A stretch of 22,562 nt of DNA. Origin: JAWXCB01 sp034440455. Its GTDB lineage: Bacteria > Bacteroidota > Bacteroidia > Chitinophagales > CAIOSU01. Below are positions 14,506 to 21,492 of this stretch, in pieces; the stretch's first letter is position 1, and each line of letters begins with the position of its first letter. The position numbers and the translations under genes were made by a program. A model generated the notes under the pieces. The model ran no database searches and was not told where the DNA came from. It saw nothing but the letters and a program-made list of their open reading frames with translations. The stretch spans positions 1 to 22,562 of the forward strand of contig JAWXCB010000023.1 of NCBI GenBank assembly GCA_034440455.1, read 5' to 3'.

Positions 14506-14950
14506 AAAGATTGTTAAAGCGCTGAATAAGCACCGCGTAGATTGCGTTCTCATTGGTGGATATGCGGTAATTTTTCATGGATACGCAAGAACCACTTCCG
14601 ATATTGATTTTTGGTATAGTCCTACATTAGAGAATTACTTCAAACTTCTAAAAGCCCTGAAAGAAGCCGGAGCTAATACTTCTGAATTAGAGGAAGAAGT
14701 TTTTAATCCCAAGAACACTTTCTTACGCCTCAAGATAGAGCAAGTTAAAATTGAATTTTTGTGTTCTATTCCCGGAAACTTCACCTATCGGGAAGTTTCA
14801 GCCGCTGCTCTAAAAACCAAAATCAAAGGCGTTTCAGTAAAAGTTATTCATCTTGATCATCTTATTGAGAATAAATCCAAGGTAAATCGCCCGATTGACA
14901 AATTAGATGTGATAGAATTGAAAACGAGAAAAAAAGAAAAAGGGGCATAA
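14480..14950 (+). CDS. Minimal nucleotidyltransferase-fold protein (MNT/AbiEii-like)
   Basis: A 156-residue single-domain protein. VLIGGYAVIFHGYARTTSDI continues into DF, giving the Pol-beta-type pattern GG (26-27) and DxD (Asp41, Asp43). The third acid is probably Glu92 in VKIEFL. The C-terminal part has IHLDHLIENK and RPIDKLDVIEL, the usual ending of this group, in which a Lys/Arg-Pro-x-Asp-xxD stretch closes the fold. Such proteins add NMP groups to RNA or protein, and related ones act as toxins (AbiEii, MenT) or antitoxins (MntA). Here the partner is the overlapping 74-aa protein, not a HEPN protein. The stop codon lies in the loop of its own terminator hairpin. The biochemical role is unknown. 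Confidence 0.82.
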   Translation: MEAHASVFKKIVKALNKHRVDCVLIGGYAVIFHGYARTTSDIDFWYSPTLENYFKLLKALKEAGANTSELEEEVFNPKNTFLRLKIEQVKIEFLCSIPGNFTYREVSAAALKTKIKGVSVKVIHLDHLIENKSKVNRPIDKLDVIELKTRKKEKGA

Positions 14951-14959
14951 GCCCCTTTT
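14938..14959. terminator. Bidirectional terminator shared by nucleotidyltransferase and dnaK ends
   Basis: AAAAGGGGC (14938-14946) pairs with GCCCCTTTT (14951-14959) around a four-base ATAA loop that holds the TAA stop of the nucleotidyltransferase. A-rich and T-rich flanks fit termination from either direction; dnaK converges on it from the right. Confidence 0.85.
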
Positions 14960-15020
14960 CTATTGTGACATTCCAATGTGTTGCCGATTAAACTAACTCC
15001 CCATGAGCAATAAATAAGTG

Positions 15021-15058
15021 TGGAGAGTGCGAGGCTCGAACTCGCTTCTTCGGATTAA
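15021..15058 (-). pseudogene. 3' half of a tRNA (anticodon stem 3' strand, T arm, acceptor 3' strand)
   Basis: On the minus strand the order is TTAA-TCCGA (loop end and 3' strand of an anticodon stem), AGAA (variable), GCGAG-TTCGAGC-CTCGC (a perfect T arm), then ACTCTCC plus discriminator A. No CCA is encoded. The 5' half that should supply the GGAGAGT acceptor strand, D arm and anticodon is absent: the sequence upstream on this strand is the intact end of dnaK. The end of the fragment is about six bases from the dnaK stop. Tentatively it comes from a tRNA with an NNT/NNA-like anticodon end, but identity cannot be set. Such 3' halves are typical leftovers of integration at a tRNA gene. Confidence 0.72.
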
Positions 15059-15064
15059 GGTAAA

Positions 15065-17008
15065 TCACTTCTTATTCTTATCTACCTCTTCAAACTCCAC
15101 ATCCGTAACATCTTCACTGCCTGAAGCATTATTACTGTTGCCTGCTTCTGTTCCTGCATCACCTGTAGGACCACCTGCGCCCGGCTCGCCACCCGGCTGA
15201 CCTTGCGTTGCCTTGTATAAATCCTGCGAAGCAGCAGCCCATGCATCGCTCAGCTTTTTCGTAGCCGTGTCAATTGCATTCATGTCTTTGGCAGCGTGTG
15301 CAATCTTTAAATCTTTCAAGCCTTCTTCAATGGCAGTCTTGTGATGCGCGGGCACCTTGTCGCCATAATCCTTCAACTGTTTTTCCGTTTGGAAAGCCAA
15401 CGAGTCCGCAGTGTTGAGCTTGTCAATCTTCTCACGCTCTTTCTTATCGGTATCTTCATTTGCCTTTGCTTCCTTCTTCATTTTTTCCACTTCATCTTTC
15501 GACAAGCCTGTGGATGCTTCAATGCGCACGGTCTGCTCTTTGCCCGTGCCCTTATCTTTTGCGTGCACTTGCAGGATACCGTTTGCATCCACATCAAAGG
15601 TTACTTCCACTTGCGGAATACCACGCGGTGCAGGAGGAATTCCATCAAGGTGGAACCTTCCTATCGTGCGGTTGTCTTTTGCCATCGGGCGTTCGCCTTG
15701 CAGCACATGGATTTCAACCGAAGGCTGACTGTCGGATGCTGTGGTGAACACCTGCGATTCTTTCTTCGGAATCGTGGAGTTTGACTCGATGATGCGTGTG
15801 AACACACCCCCCATCGTTTCGATGCCGAGCGACAACGGAGTAACATCCACCAGCACAATGTCGGCATTGATATCTCCCGTCATGATGCCGCCCTGGATGG
15901 CAGCGCCAATGGCAACTACTTCATCAGGGTTCACACCTTTTGAAGGTTTCTTGCCAAAGAATTTCTCAACGATTTCCTGAATCTTAGGCATTCTGGTAGA
16001 ACCGCCCACGAGCACGATTTCATCAATGTCCGTTACTTTATAGCCTGAATCTCTCAATGCCGCCTTGCAGGGTTCGAGCGTGCGCTCAAACAACTTGTCG
16101 CAGAGCTGCTCGAACTTTGAGCGGGAGAGTTTTTTCACCATGTGCTTCGGCACGCCATCCACTGCCGTGATATAGGGCAGGTTGATTTCCGTTTCCGAAG
16201 AAGACGACAATTCTACTTTTGCCTTTTCAGCGGCTTCCTTCAGGCGTTGCAGCGCCATTGCATCTTTGCGCAGGTCAATGTTTTCGTCTTTTTTGAATTC
16301 ATCCGCAAGCCAGTCAATCAGCACCTGGTCGAAATCGTCACCGCCAAGATGGGTGTCGCCATTGGTTGATTTCACTTCAAACACGCCACCGCCCAAATCA
16401 AGAATGGAAATATCAAATGTGCCACCGCCCAAGTCAAACACTGCAATCTTCATATCGCGGTGATGCTTGTCAAGTCCATAGGCAAGCGCAGCGGCAGTCG
16501 GCTCATTCAAAATACGGCTCACCTTCAAGCCCGCGATTTCACCGGCTTCTTTCGTAGCCTGGCGTTGCGAGTCGTTGAAATAAGCGGGCACGGTAATCAC
16601 GGCTTCTGTCACCGTTTGTCCGAGGTAGTCTTCAGCGGTCTTCTTCATTTTCTGAAGCACGATTGCCGAGATTTCCTGCGGGGTATAGAGGCGGTCGTTG
16701 ATGTCAACGCGCAGGGTGTTGTTTTCGCCCTGCACCACTTTGTAGGTAACGCGCTTGGTTTCTTCTTTCACCTCATCAAAGCGGTGACCCATGAAACGCT
16801 TGATGGAATAAATCGTGTTCTTCGGGTTGGTGATAGCCTGGCGCTTTGCAGGGTCGCCAATCTTGCGCTCGCCATTTGCCAAAAAGCCGACCACCGAAGG
16901 CGTTGTTCTTCTGCCTTCATCATTCTGGATTACCACTGCTTCGTTTCCTTCCATCACTGAAACGCACGAGTTGGTGGTTCCGAGGTCAATTCCAATTATT
17001 TTAGCCAT
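15065..17008 (-). CDS. dnaK: Chaperone protein DnaK (Hsp70)
   Basis: A 647-residue protein of full length. The ATPase domain begins IIGIDLGTTNSCVSV and has the NEPTAAALAYG and FDLGGGTFDIS phosphate loops and VLVGGSTRMP. The linker is VLVDVTPLSLGIETMGG, leading to the beta substrate-binding domain and helical lid, then a low-complexity Gly/Pro/Ala/Thr tail that ends EFEEVDKNKK. It folds and refolds proteins in the cytoplasm with DnaJ and GrpE, which are not adjacent. No CIRCE element is seen upstream and no clear TAnnTTTG box was found. The 5' side carries a large tandem repeat array beginning about 170 bases upstream. Confidence 0.99.
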   Translation of the reverse strand: MAKIIGIDLGTTNSCVSVMEGNEAVVIQNDEGRRTTPSVVGFLANGERKIGDPAKRQAITNPKNTIYSIKRFMGHRFDEVKEETKRVTYKVVQGENNTLRVDINDRLYTPQEISAIVLQKMKKTAEDYLGQTVTEAVITVPAYFNDSQRQATKEAGEIAGLKVSRILNEPTAAALAYGLDKHHRDMKIAVFDLGGGTFDISILDLGGGVFEVKSTNGDTHLGGDDFDQVLIDWLADEFKKDENIDLRKDAMALQRLKEAAEKAKVELSSSSETEINLPYITAVDGVPKHMVKKLSRSKFEQLCDKLFERTLEPCKAALRDSGYKVTDIDEIVLVGGSTRMPKIQEIVEKFFGKKPSKGVNPDEVVAIGAAIQGGIMTGDINADIVLVDVTPLSLGIETMGGVFTRIIESNSTIPKKESQVFTTASDSQPSVEIHVLQGERPMAKDNRTIGRFHLDGIPPAPRGIPQVEVTFDVDANGILQVHAKDKGTGKEQTVRIEASTGLSKDEVEKMKKEAKANEDTDKKEREKIDKLNTADSLAFQTEKQLKDYGDKVPAHHKTAIEEGLKDLKIAHAAKDMNAIDTATKKLSDAWAAASQDLYKATQGQPGGEPGAGGPTGDAGTEAGNSNNASGSEDVTDVEFEEVDKNKK

Positions 17009-17176
17009 TGTTGGTGTTTTTTAAGTTGTTAATCGCTTTCACCTTAGTCAATCATTATGCCTTGCGAAAATCAGGGAATATTTGGCGCAAATAAGCCCTT
17101 CAGGATGTGGCGGACAGGTGAAGTGTGACATTAAGGCAGAATGAAGGAGTGGCAGGAGGCAGCGGCAGTTGGCAGT
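17009..17176. other. dnaK leader region, no recognised element
   Basis: This holds the A-rich ribosome entry region of dnaK (minus strand ttaaaaaacaccaaca before ATG). Beyond it is unremarkable sequence with a GGCAG-rich stretch around 17147-17175 just before the tandem array. I could not place a confident promoter. Confidence 0.4.
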
Positions 17177-17603
17177 ATAATCATAAGCGTCATTGCGGGC
17201 GAGGAACGAGCGAAGCAATCCCCTCATTTATTTAGGAAGTAAAAAGACTTCCTTCTATCAAAAATCACAAGTCTGCTTGCGCTTGAGCCAACGCAGAAGA
17301 CTTGCGATAACAGAGCGATAACAGAGATAATCATAAGCGTCATTGCGGGCGAGGATCAGCGAAGCAATCCCCTCATTTATTTAGGAAGTCAAAAGACTTC
17401 CTTCTATCAAAAATCACAAGTCTGCTTGCGCTTGAGTCAACGCAGAAGACTTGCGATAACAGAGATAATCATAAGCGTCATTGCGGGCGAGGAACGAGCG
17501 GAGCAATCTCCTCATTTATTTAGGAAGTAAAAAGACTTCCTTCTATCAAAAATCACAAGTCTGCTTGCGCTTGAGCCAACGCAGAAGACTTGCGATAACA
17601 GAG
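17177..17603. repeat. Three tandem units of 138-150 bp with two hairpins each
   Basis: Units start at 17177, 17327 and 17465 with ataatcataagcgtcattg. The first unit is 150 bases because an 11-base segment (cgataacagag) is doubled at its end; the second is 138 and the third 139. Units differ at only a few positions. Each carries the word gtcattgcgggcgag...gaagcaatc, a type of word dispersed in many genomes. Each also carries a hairpin AGGAAGT...ACTTCCT (8 perfect bp with an AAAA loop in unit 2), and a larger inverted pair CAAGTCT...AGACTTG about 25 bases apart. No ORF spans it convincingly. The array sits between fusA and dnaK. Confidence 0.93.
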
Positions 17604-17872
17604 GGACCAATTGACGAACAATATATTCCATCTCTTGGAGAAATGGAATCTGTTTCTCCTCAAGCGGATGATAAAACTCTAATTTACGCTATTCAAGTCT
17701 TCCCTGCTACCTTGAGTAAACCTCTTCGGAAAATGTAATTCTCATTTAGAGAAAGCCTCTTTTGTTTATGATGGAGAGGGGGCGGGGTGAGGCGGTGCAA
17801 AAGCGCGCGTTACCCTTTAGTAAAAGAGTATTTTCCGAAGAAGTCTTGTGTTAGCAAGATGTACCTCCAAAT
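17604..17872. other. Non-coding stretch with an 11-bp inverted pair
   Basis: CTTCGGAAAAT (17723-17733) and ATTTTCCGAAG (17830-17840) are exact inverted copies about 96 bases apart. Flanking bases partly match too (CTCTTCGG against CCGAAGAAG). A short open frame on the plus strand ends at 17738 but lacks its own start and has no recognisable motif. This may be a decayed mobile element. Confidence 0.4.
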
Positions 17873-17902
17873 AAAAAAGGCAGCCCTTACGGACTGCCTT
17901 TT
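17873..17902. terminator. Terminator of the str operon
   Basis: GGCAG-C-CC (17879-17886) pairs with GG-A-CTGCC (17891-17898) around TTAC, extended by A/T pairs on both sides. It lies 20 bases after the fusA stop and has a U-run on the minus strand. It can also act in the other direction. Confidence 0.88.
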
Positions 17903-17922
17903 CGTTTTTTGTGTTCAGGAGA

Positions 17923-20064
17923 TTATGCTGAAGCTTTTGCTTTTGCCCTGCCCTGCGCTTCTGCAATCACTGCTTCTGCAATGGCTGCGGGAGCTTGTGC
18001 GAAGTGCGAGAATTCCATGATGGAAGTAGCGCGACCGGAGGTGAGCGTGCGCAACTGCGTTACGTAGCCAAACATCTGCGCCAGCGGCACTTTACATTTT
18101 ATCACCTGCGCGTTGCCGCGCATTTCCATTGATTCGAGTTGTCCGCGTCTGCGGTTCAAATCGCCTACCACATCGCCCGTATATTCTTCAGGAGTTACCA
18201 CTTCTACTTTCATGATAGGTTCCATCAGCACCGCGCCTGCTTTTCTTGCCGCATCGCGGAAGCCAAGCTTGGCAGCGATTTCAAATGAAAGCGCATCAGA
18301 ATCCACCGCGTGGAACGAGCCGTCAAACACGCGACACTTCGCACCAATCAGCGGATAGCCCGCTATCACTCCATTATTCACGGCTTCTTTGAATCCTTTT
18401 TCAATCGCGGGGATGAATTCGCGGGGGATTGAACCTCCGAAAATATCATTCACAAACTGCAAGCCTTCCACGCCCTGGTCAGGCGGGCTCATTTCAAATG
18501 AAATGTCGGCAAACTTACCACGACCACCCGTTTGCTTCTTATACAACTCGCGGTGTTCAATCGTTTTGGTGATTGCTTCTTTGTAAGAAACCTGGGGAGC
18601 GCCCTGGTTACATTCCACCTTAAACTCGCGCCTCATGCGGTCAACGATGATTTCAAGATGCAACTCACCCATGCCGCTGATAATCGTCTGCCCTGTTTCT
18701 TCATCAAACTTCACGCGAAACGTAGGATCTTCTTCAGCCAGCTTCGCCAGCGCCATGCCCATCTTGTCCACGTCAGCCTGCGTCTTCGCTTCCACCGCCA
18801 AGCCGATTACAGGCTCAGGGAAACTCATGCTCTCAAGCACGATAGGATGCTTTTCATCGCTCAGCGTATCGCCCGTCCTGATTTCTTTGAAACCTACTGC
18901 CGCGCCAATGTCGCCCGCTTCGATAAAATCAATCGGGTTTTGCTTGTTGGCGTGCATCTGGAGGATACGTGAAATACGTTCCTTCTTCTCTGTTCTGTTA
19001 TTCAACACGTATGAGCCGGCTTCCAATCTTCCTGAATACACGCGGAAGAACGCCAGGCGACCCACGTATGGGTCAGTCATAATCTTGAATGCCAATGCCG
19101 TGAAGGGCTCCTTCACATCAGGCTTGCGCACGATATCCGCATCCGTTCTCGGGTGCTTGCCTATCACTGCTTCAATATCCATTGGTGAAGGCAGATACAT
19201 CGCCACTGCATCCAGCATCGCCTGCACACCTTTATTCTTAAATGCAGAGCCGCACAACATCGGGATGATAGACATGCCGATAGTTGCTTTGCGGATGCCC
19301 GCCCTCAATTCTTCAGCGCTGATGGAATCAGGATTGTCGAAAAACTTCTGCATGAGTGCATCATCATATTCAGCAATCGCTTCCACCATCTTCTCGCGAT
19401 ATTCCTTCACCGCATCAACCATGTCAGCCGGAATAGGCACTTCCTTAAAAGTCATCCCCATTGATTCCTCATCCCAAACAATTCCCTTGTTTGTAATCAA
19501 GTCAACAACGCCCACAAATTTCTCTTCTTCACCAATCGGCAACTGAAGCGGAACAGGGTTCGCGCCCAGCTTGGTTCTCACCTGCTTCACCACTTCCAAA
19601 AAGTTAGCGCCCGACCTGTCCATCTTGTTCACGAAACCGATACGGGGCACTTTGTAACGGTTCGCCTGGCGCCATACCGTTTCTGACTGTGGCTCCACAC
19701 CACCCACTGCGCAAAACAAACCCACCATGCCGTCAAGCACGCGCAACGAGCGCTCCACTTCCACCGTAAAATCCACGTGACCGGGAGTGTCAATAAGGTT
19801 AATCTTATATTCCTGAGTTTCCGGAGTGTCCTGTCCGTTTATCACCGGATACTTCCAAAAAGTAGTAGTAGCCGCTGATGTAATCGTGATCCCGCGTTCT
19901 TTTTCCTGCTCCATCCAGTCCATGGTGGCAGCGCCTTCATGCACTTCGCCAATCTTGTGCGAAATGCCTGTGTAATAGAGGATACGCTCTGACGTAGTTG
20001 TTTTACCCGCGTCAATATGCGCGGCAATTCCAATATTTCGTGTGTAAAGTAAATTGAGTGACAT
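17923..20064 (-). CDS. fusA: Elongation factor G
   Basis: A 713-residue translational GTPase that drives ribosome translocation. The G domain shows AAHIDAGKTTT (14-24), RGITITSAATT, DTPGHVDFT and NKMDRSG. Domains II-V follow, including EIIVDRMRREF and the C-terminal TSGRATSIMEFSHF block. It is full length with no breaks. It is the last gene of rpsL-rpsG-fusA; tuf and rpsJ, which follow in many genomes, do not follow here because a terminator comes directly after. Spacing to rpsG is 24 bases. Confidence 0.99.
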   Translation of the reverse strand: MSLNLLYTRNIGIAAHIDAGKTTTSERILYYTGISHKIGEVHEGAATMDWMEQEKERGITITSAATTTFWKYPVINGQDTPETQEYKINLIDTPGHVDFTVEVERSLRVLDGMVGLFCAVGGVEPQSETVWRQANRYKVPRIGFVNKMDRSGANFLEVVKQVRTKLGANPVPLQLPIGEEEKFVGVVDLITNKGIVWDEESMGMTFKEVPIPADMVDAVKEYREKMVEAIAEYDDALMQKFFDNPDSISAEELRAGIRKATIGMSIIPMLCGSAFKNKGVQAMLDAVAMYLPSPMDIEAVIGKHPRTDADIVRKPDVKEPFTALAFKIMTDPYVGRLAFFRVYSGRLEAGSYVLNNRTEKKERISRILQMHANKQNPIDFIEAGDIGAAVGFKEIRTGDTLSDEKHPIVLESMSFPEPVIGLAVEAKTQADVDKMGMALAKLAEEDPTFRVKFDEETGQTIISGMGELHLEIIVDRMRREFKVECNQGAPQVSYKEAITKTIEHRELYKKQTGGRGKFADISFEMSPPDQGVEGLQFVNDIFGGSIPREFIPAIEKGFKEAVNNGVIAGYPLIGAKCRVFDGSFHAVDSDALSFEIAAKLGFRDAARKAGAVLMEPIMKVEVVTPEEYTGDVVGDLNRRRGQLESMEMRGNAQVIKCKVPLAQMFGYVTQLRTLTSGRATSIMEFSHFAQAPAAIAEAVIAEAQGRAKAKASA

Positions 20065-20088
20065 TCCGTATTCTCCTGTAATTAATGA

Positions 20089-20559
20089 TTATGATACTCT
20101 AAAATGTGAAAACGCTTTGTTGGCTTCAGCCATCTTATGCACGTCTTCCTTCTTCTTCACGGCACCGCCTTCGTTCTTTGAAGCAGCGATGATTTCAGCA
20201 GCCAGTTTCTCCGCCATTGACCTGCCTTTTCTTTCCTGCGCATATTTTTTCATCCACTTCATGCCGAGGGCAATCTTGCGGTCGGCACGCACTTCCATTG
20301 GAATCTGAAAGTTTGCACCCCCGATTCTCCTTGTCTTCACTTCCACGCTGGGCATAATGTTTTGAAGCGCCTTCTTCCAAAGCTCATAGCCGTTTTCTTT
20401 GGCGTTCTTCTCTACAAGATCCAATGCCTCATAGCAGGCTTTGTAAGCCACGCTCTTCTTGCCGCTATCCATCAGGTTGTTTACAAACCTTTCCACCATC
20501 GGGTCTTTATATTTCGGATCCGGCTGCTGTGCAATTTTTTTGGCTGAACTTTTTCTCAT
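20089..20559 (-). CDS. rpsG: 30S ribosomal protein S7 (uS7)
   Basis: A 156-residue protein, the usual length. It has VERFVNNLMDSGKKSVAYKA and RRIGGANFQIPMEVR, which contact 16S rRNA, and RGRSMAEKLAAEI-like helices (here KGRSMAEKLAAEI). The protein nucleates the head of the small subunit near the decoding site. It lies 11 bases after rpsL and 24 before fusA, in the classic str operon order. Confidence 0.99.
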   Translation of the reverse strand: MRKSSAKKIAQQPDPKYKDPMVERFVNNLMDSGKKSVAYKACYEALDLVEKNAKENGYELWKKALQNIMPSVEVKTRRIGGANFQIPMEVRADRKIALGMKWMKKYAQERKGRSMAEKLAAEIIAASKNEGGAVKKKEDVHKMAEANKAFSHFRVS

Positions 20560-20570
20560 GCTGCTTTAAA

Positions 20571-20945
20571 TTATTTTTTGTTCTTTTTAGTTCCATATTT
20601 CGATCTGCCCTGCTTCCTGTCCTTCACGCCTGCCGTATCCAATGCACCGCGCACAATGTGATAGCGCACACCCGGCAAATCCTTCACACGACCACCGCGA
20701 ATCAACACGATGCTATGCTCCTGCAGGTTGTGACCTTCACCCGGAATGTAGGCAATCACTTCCATGCGGTTCGTGAGCCGCACCTTGGCCACCTTGCGGA
20801 GCGCGGAGTTGGGCTTCTTCGGAGTAGTAGTGTAAACCCTTGTGCAAACACCGCGCTTCTGCGGGCAAGACTCTAATGCTCTTGATTTGCTTGCTGCTTT
20901 GATGATGCGCCTGCCTTTTTTTACAAGCTGCTGAATAGTAGGCAT
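20571..20945 (-). CDS. rpsL: 30S ribosomal protein S12 (uS12)
   Basis: A 124-residue protein at the decoding centre. TTTPKKPNSALRK has Lys43 and GGRVKDLPGVRYH has Lys88, the two residues most often changed in streptomycin resistance; both are wild type here. MPTIQQLVKKGR is the normal start. It is the first gene of the str operon and has a good Bacteroidota-type promoter 31 bases before its ATG. Confidence 0.99.
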   Translation of the reverse strand: MPTIQQLVKKGRRIIKAASKSRALESCPQKRGVCTRVYTTTPKKPNSALRKVAKVRLTNRMEVIAYIPGEGHNLQEHSIVLIRGGRVKDLPGVRYHIVRGALDTAGVKDRKQGRSKYGTKKNKK

Positions 20946-20976
20946 AGTAGTATTATCCTCAATTTTTTTGGAAGGG

Positions 20977-21008
20977 CAAAATTATGGAATCGCTTACAGA
21001 TAAACAAA
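20977..21008 (-). promoter_or_regulatory. Bacteroidota-type promoter of the str operon
   Basis: On the minus strand TTTG (21005-21008) is followed after 20 bases by TAATTTTG (20977-20984). This fits the TTTG / TAnnTTTG consensus used by the main sigma factor of the phylum. The ATG of rpsL is 31 bases further on. Confidence 0.8.
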
Positions 21009-21014
21009 CCCGCG

Positions 21015-21023
21015 TGTGGATAA
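21015..21023 (-). promoter_or_regulatory. Perfect DnaA-box-like 9-mer next to the rpsL promoter
   Basis: The minus strand reads TTATCCACA, identical to the strongest DnaA box, ending six bases before the -33 TTTG. One perfect copy by chance has a modest probability in a window this size, so its role is uncertain. Confidence 0.35.
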
Positions 21024-21176
21024 ATAGCGGTCTTTTGCATTTTTATCAGGAGAAGGGCTGCGCAACACGCGCTTAAATTTACAGGGCACAGGGCAACACG
21101 CATTAAAAATTGTAAGCTGTTTTTTGCATTGCCGTTGGCTTCAGCGCTTGTTGCACAACTGATAATTGAACATACA
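21024..21176. other. Spacer between the str promoter and the REP cluster
   Basis: A partial direct repeat is present (caacacgcgcttaaatt at about 21063, caacacgcattaaaaatt at about 21104). I see no gene or RNA. Small minus-strand frames across it do not show a recognisable protein. Confidence 0.35.
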
Positions 21177-21358
21177 AGTGCCGCAGGCACGCTATTTTGG
21201 TAGCATGGCGTGATCCGGTTATTCAAAGTGCCGCAGGCACGACCTTACTGGATAAGGGCGCGCCTACGGCACTTCATTCATTTATCTTTTCATTTTTTCT
21301 ACCAAAATGTCGTCCCTGCGGAACTCTTATCAGCCTCGTAGAGGCGTTCTTTTGGTAG
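21177..21358. repeat. REP-like palindrome cluster (GTGCCGCAGGCAC and TTTTGGTAG types)
   Basis: AGTGCCGCAGGCACG occurs at 21177-21191 and 21227-21241, each a GTGCC/GGCAC hairpin with a GCA loop; a diverged inverted copy (cgcctacggcact) lies near 21261-21273. A second unit is bounded by CTACCAAAA (21299-21307) and TTTTGGTAG (21350-21358) as inverted ends. It holds the hairpin GCCTC-GTA-GAGGC (21333-21345) and a tccctgcgga word. Another TTTTGGTAG is at 21195-21203. These look like REP elements mobilised in trans by TnpA-REP/IS200-like enzymes; none is encoded here. Confidence 0.78.
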
Positions 21359-21442
21359 TAGGAATAATGTTAAACTAAGATTACCGGAGCACCGCAGATG
21401 CGACAATTTTAAATGCACCCAATCTTCTTCGGGATAAAAAAC

Positions 21443-21470
21443 AAAACCCGCCTTTGCGGAGGCGGGTTTT
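21443..21470. terminator. Terminator after the FnIII-like gene
   Basis: AAAACCCGCCT (21443-21453) pairs perfectly with AGGCGGGTTTT (21460-21470) around TTGCGG. It sits 22 bases past the stop of the minus-strand gene, with a U-rich run on that strand from the adenines at 21436-21446. Confidence 0.9.
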
Positions 21471-21492
21471 AGTTGAAATTCTAAAGAAGATA

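Noticed and set aside
15021..15098. Complete tRNA overlapping the end of dnaK
   Set aside because: A GGAG word in dnaK is at a suitable distance, but acceptor pairing fails at two positions and there is no D arm or anticodon stem. Only the 3' half is real.
17009..17100. CIRCE-type heat-shock operator upstream of dnaK
   Set aside because: No TTAGCACTC-N9-GAGTGCTAA-like dyad found.
17177..17603. CRISPR array
   Set aside because: Units are 138-150 bp, nearly identical along their whole length and have no unique spacers.
17481..17738. 85-codon plus-strand ORF following the tandem array
   Set aside because: Its first part is repeat sequence and the rest has no known motif, start context or terminator; kept only as a note.
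18635..19546. 303-codon plus-strand ORF opposite fusA
   Set aside because: Antisense shadow of a fully conserved EF-G; no recognisable motifs.
20921..21226. 101-codon minus-strand ORF upstream of rpsL
   Set aside because: It overlaps the rpsL start and the promoter, covers REP sequence and has no family features.
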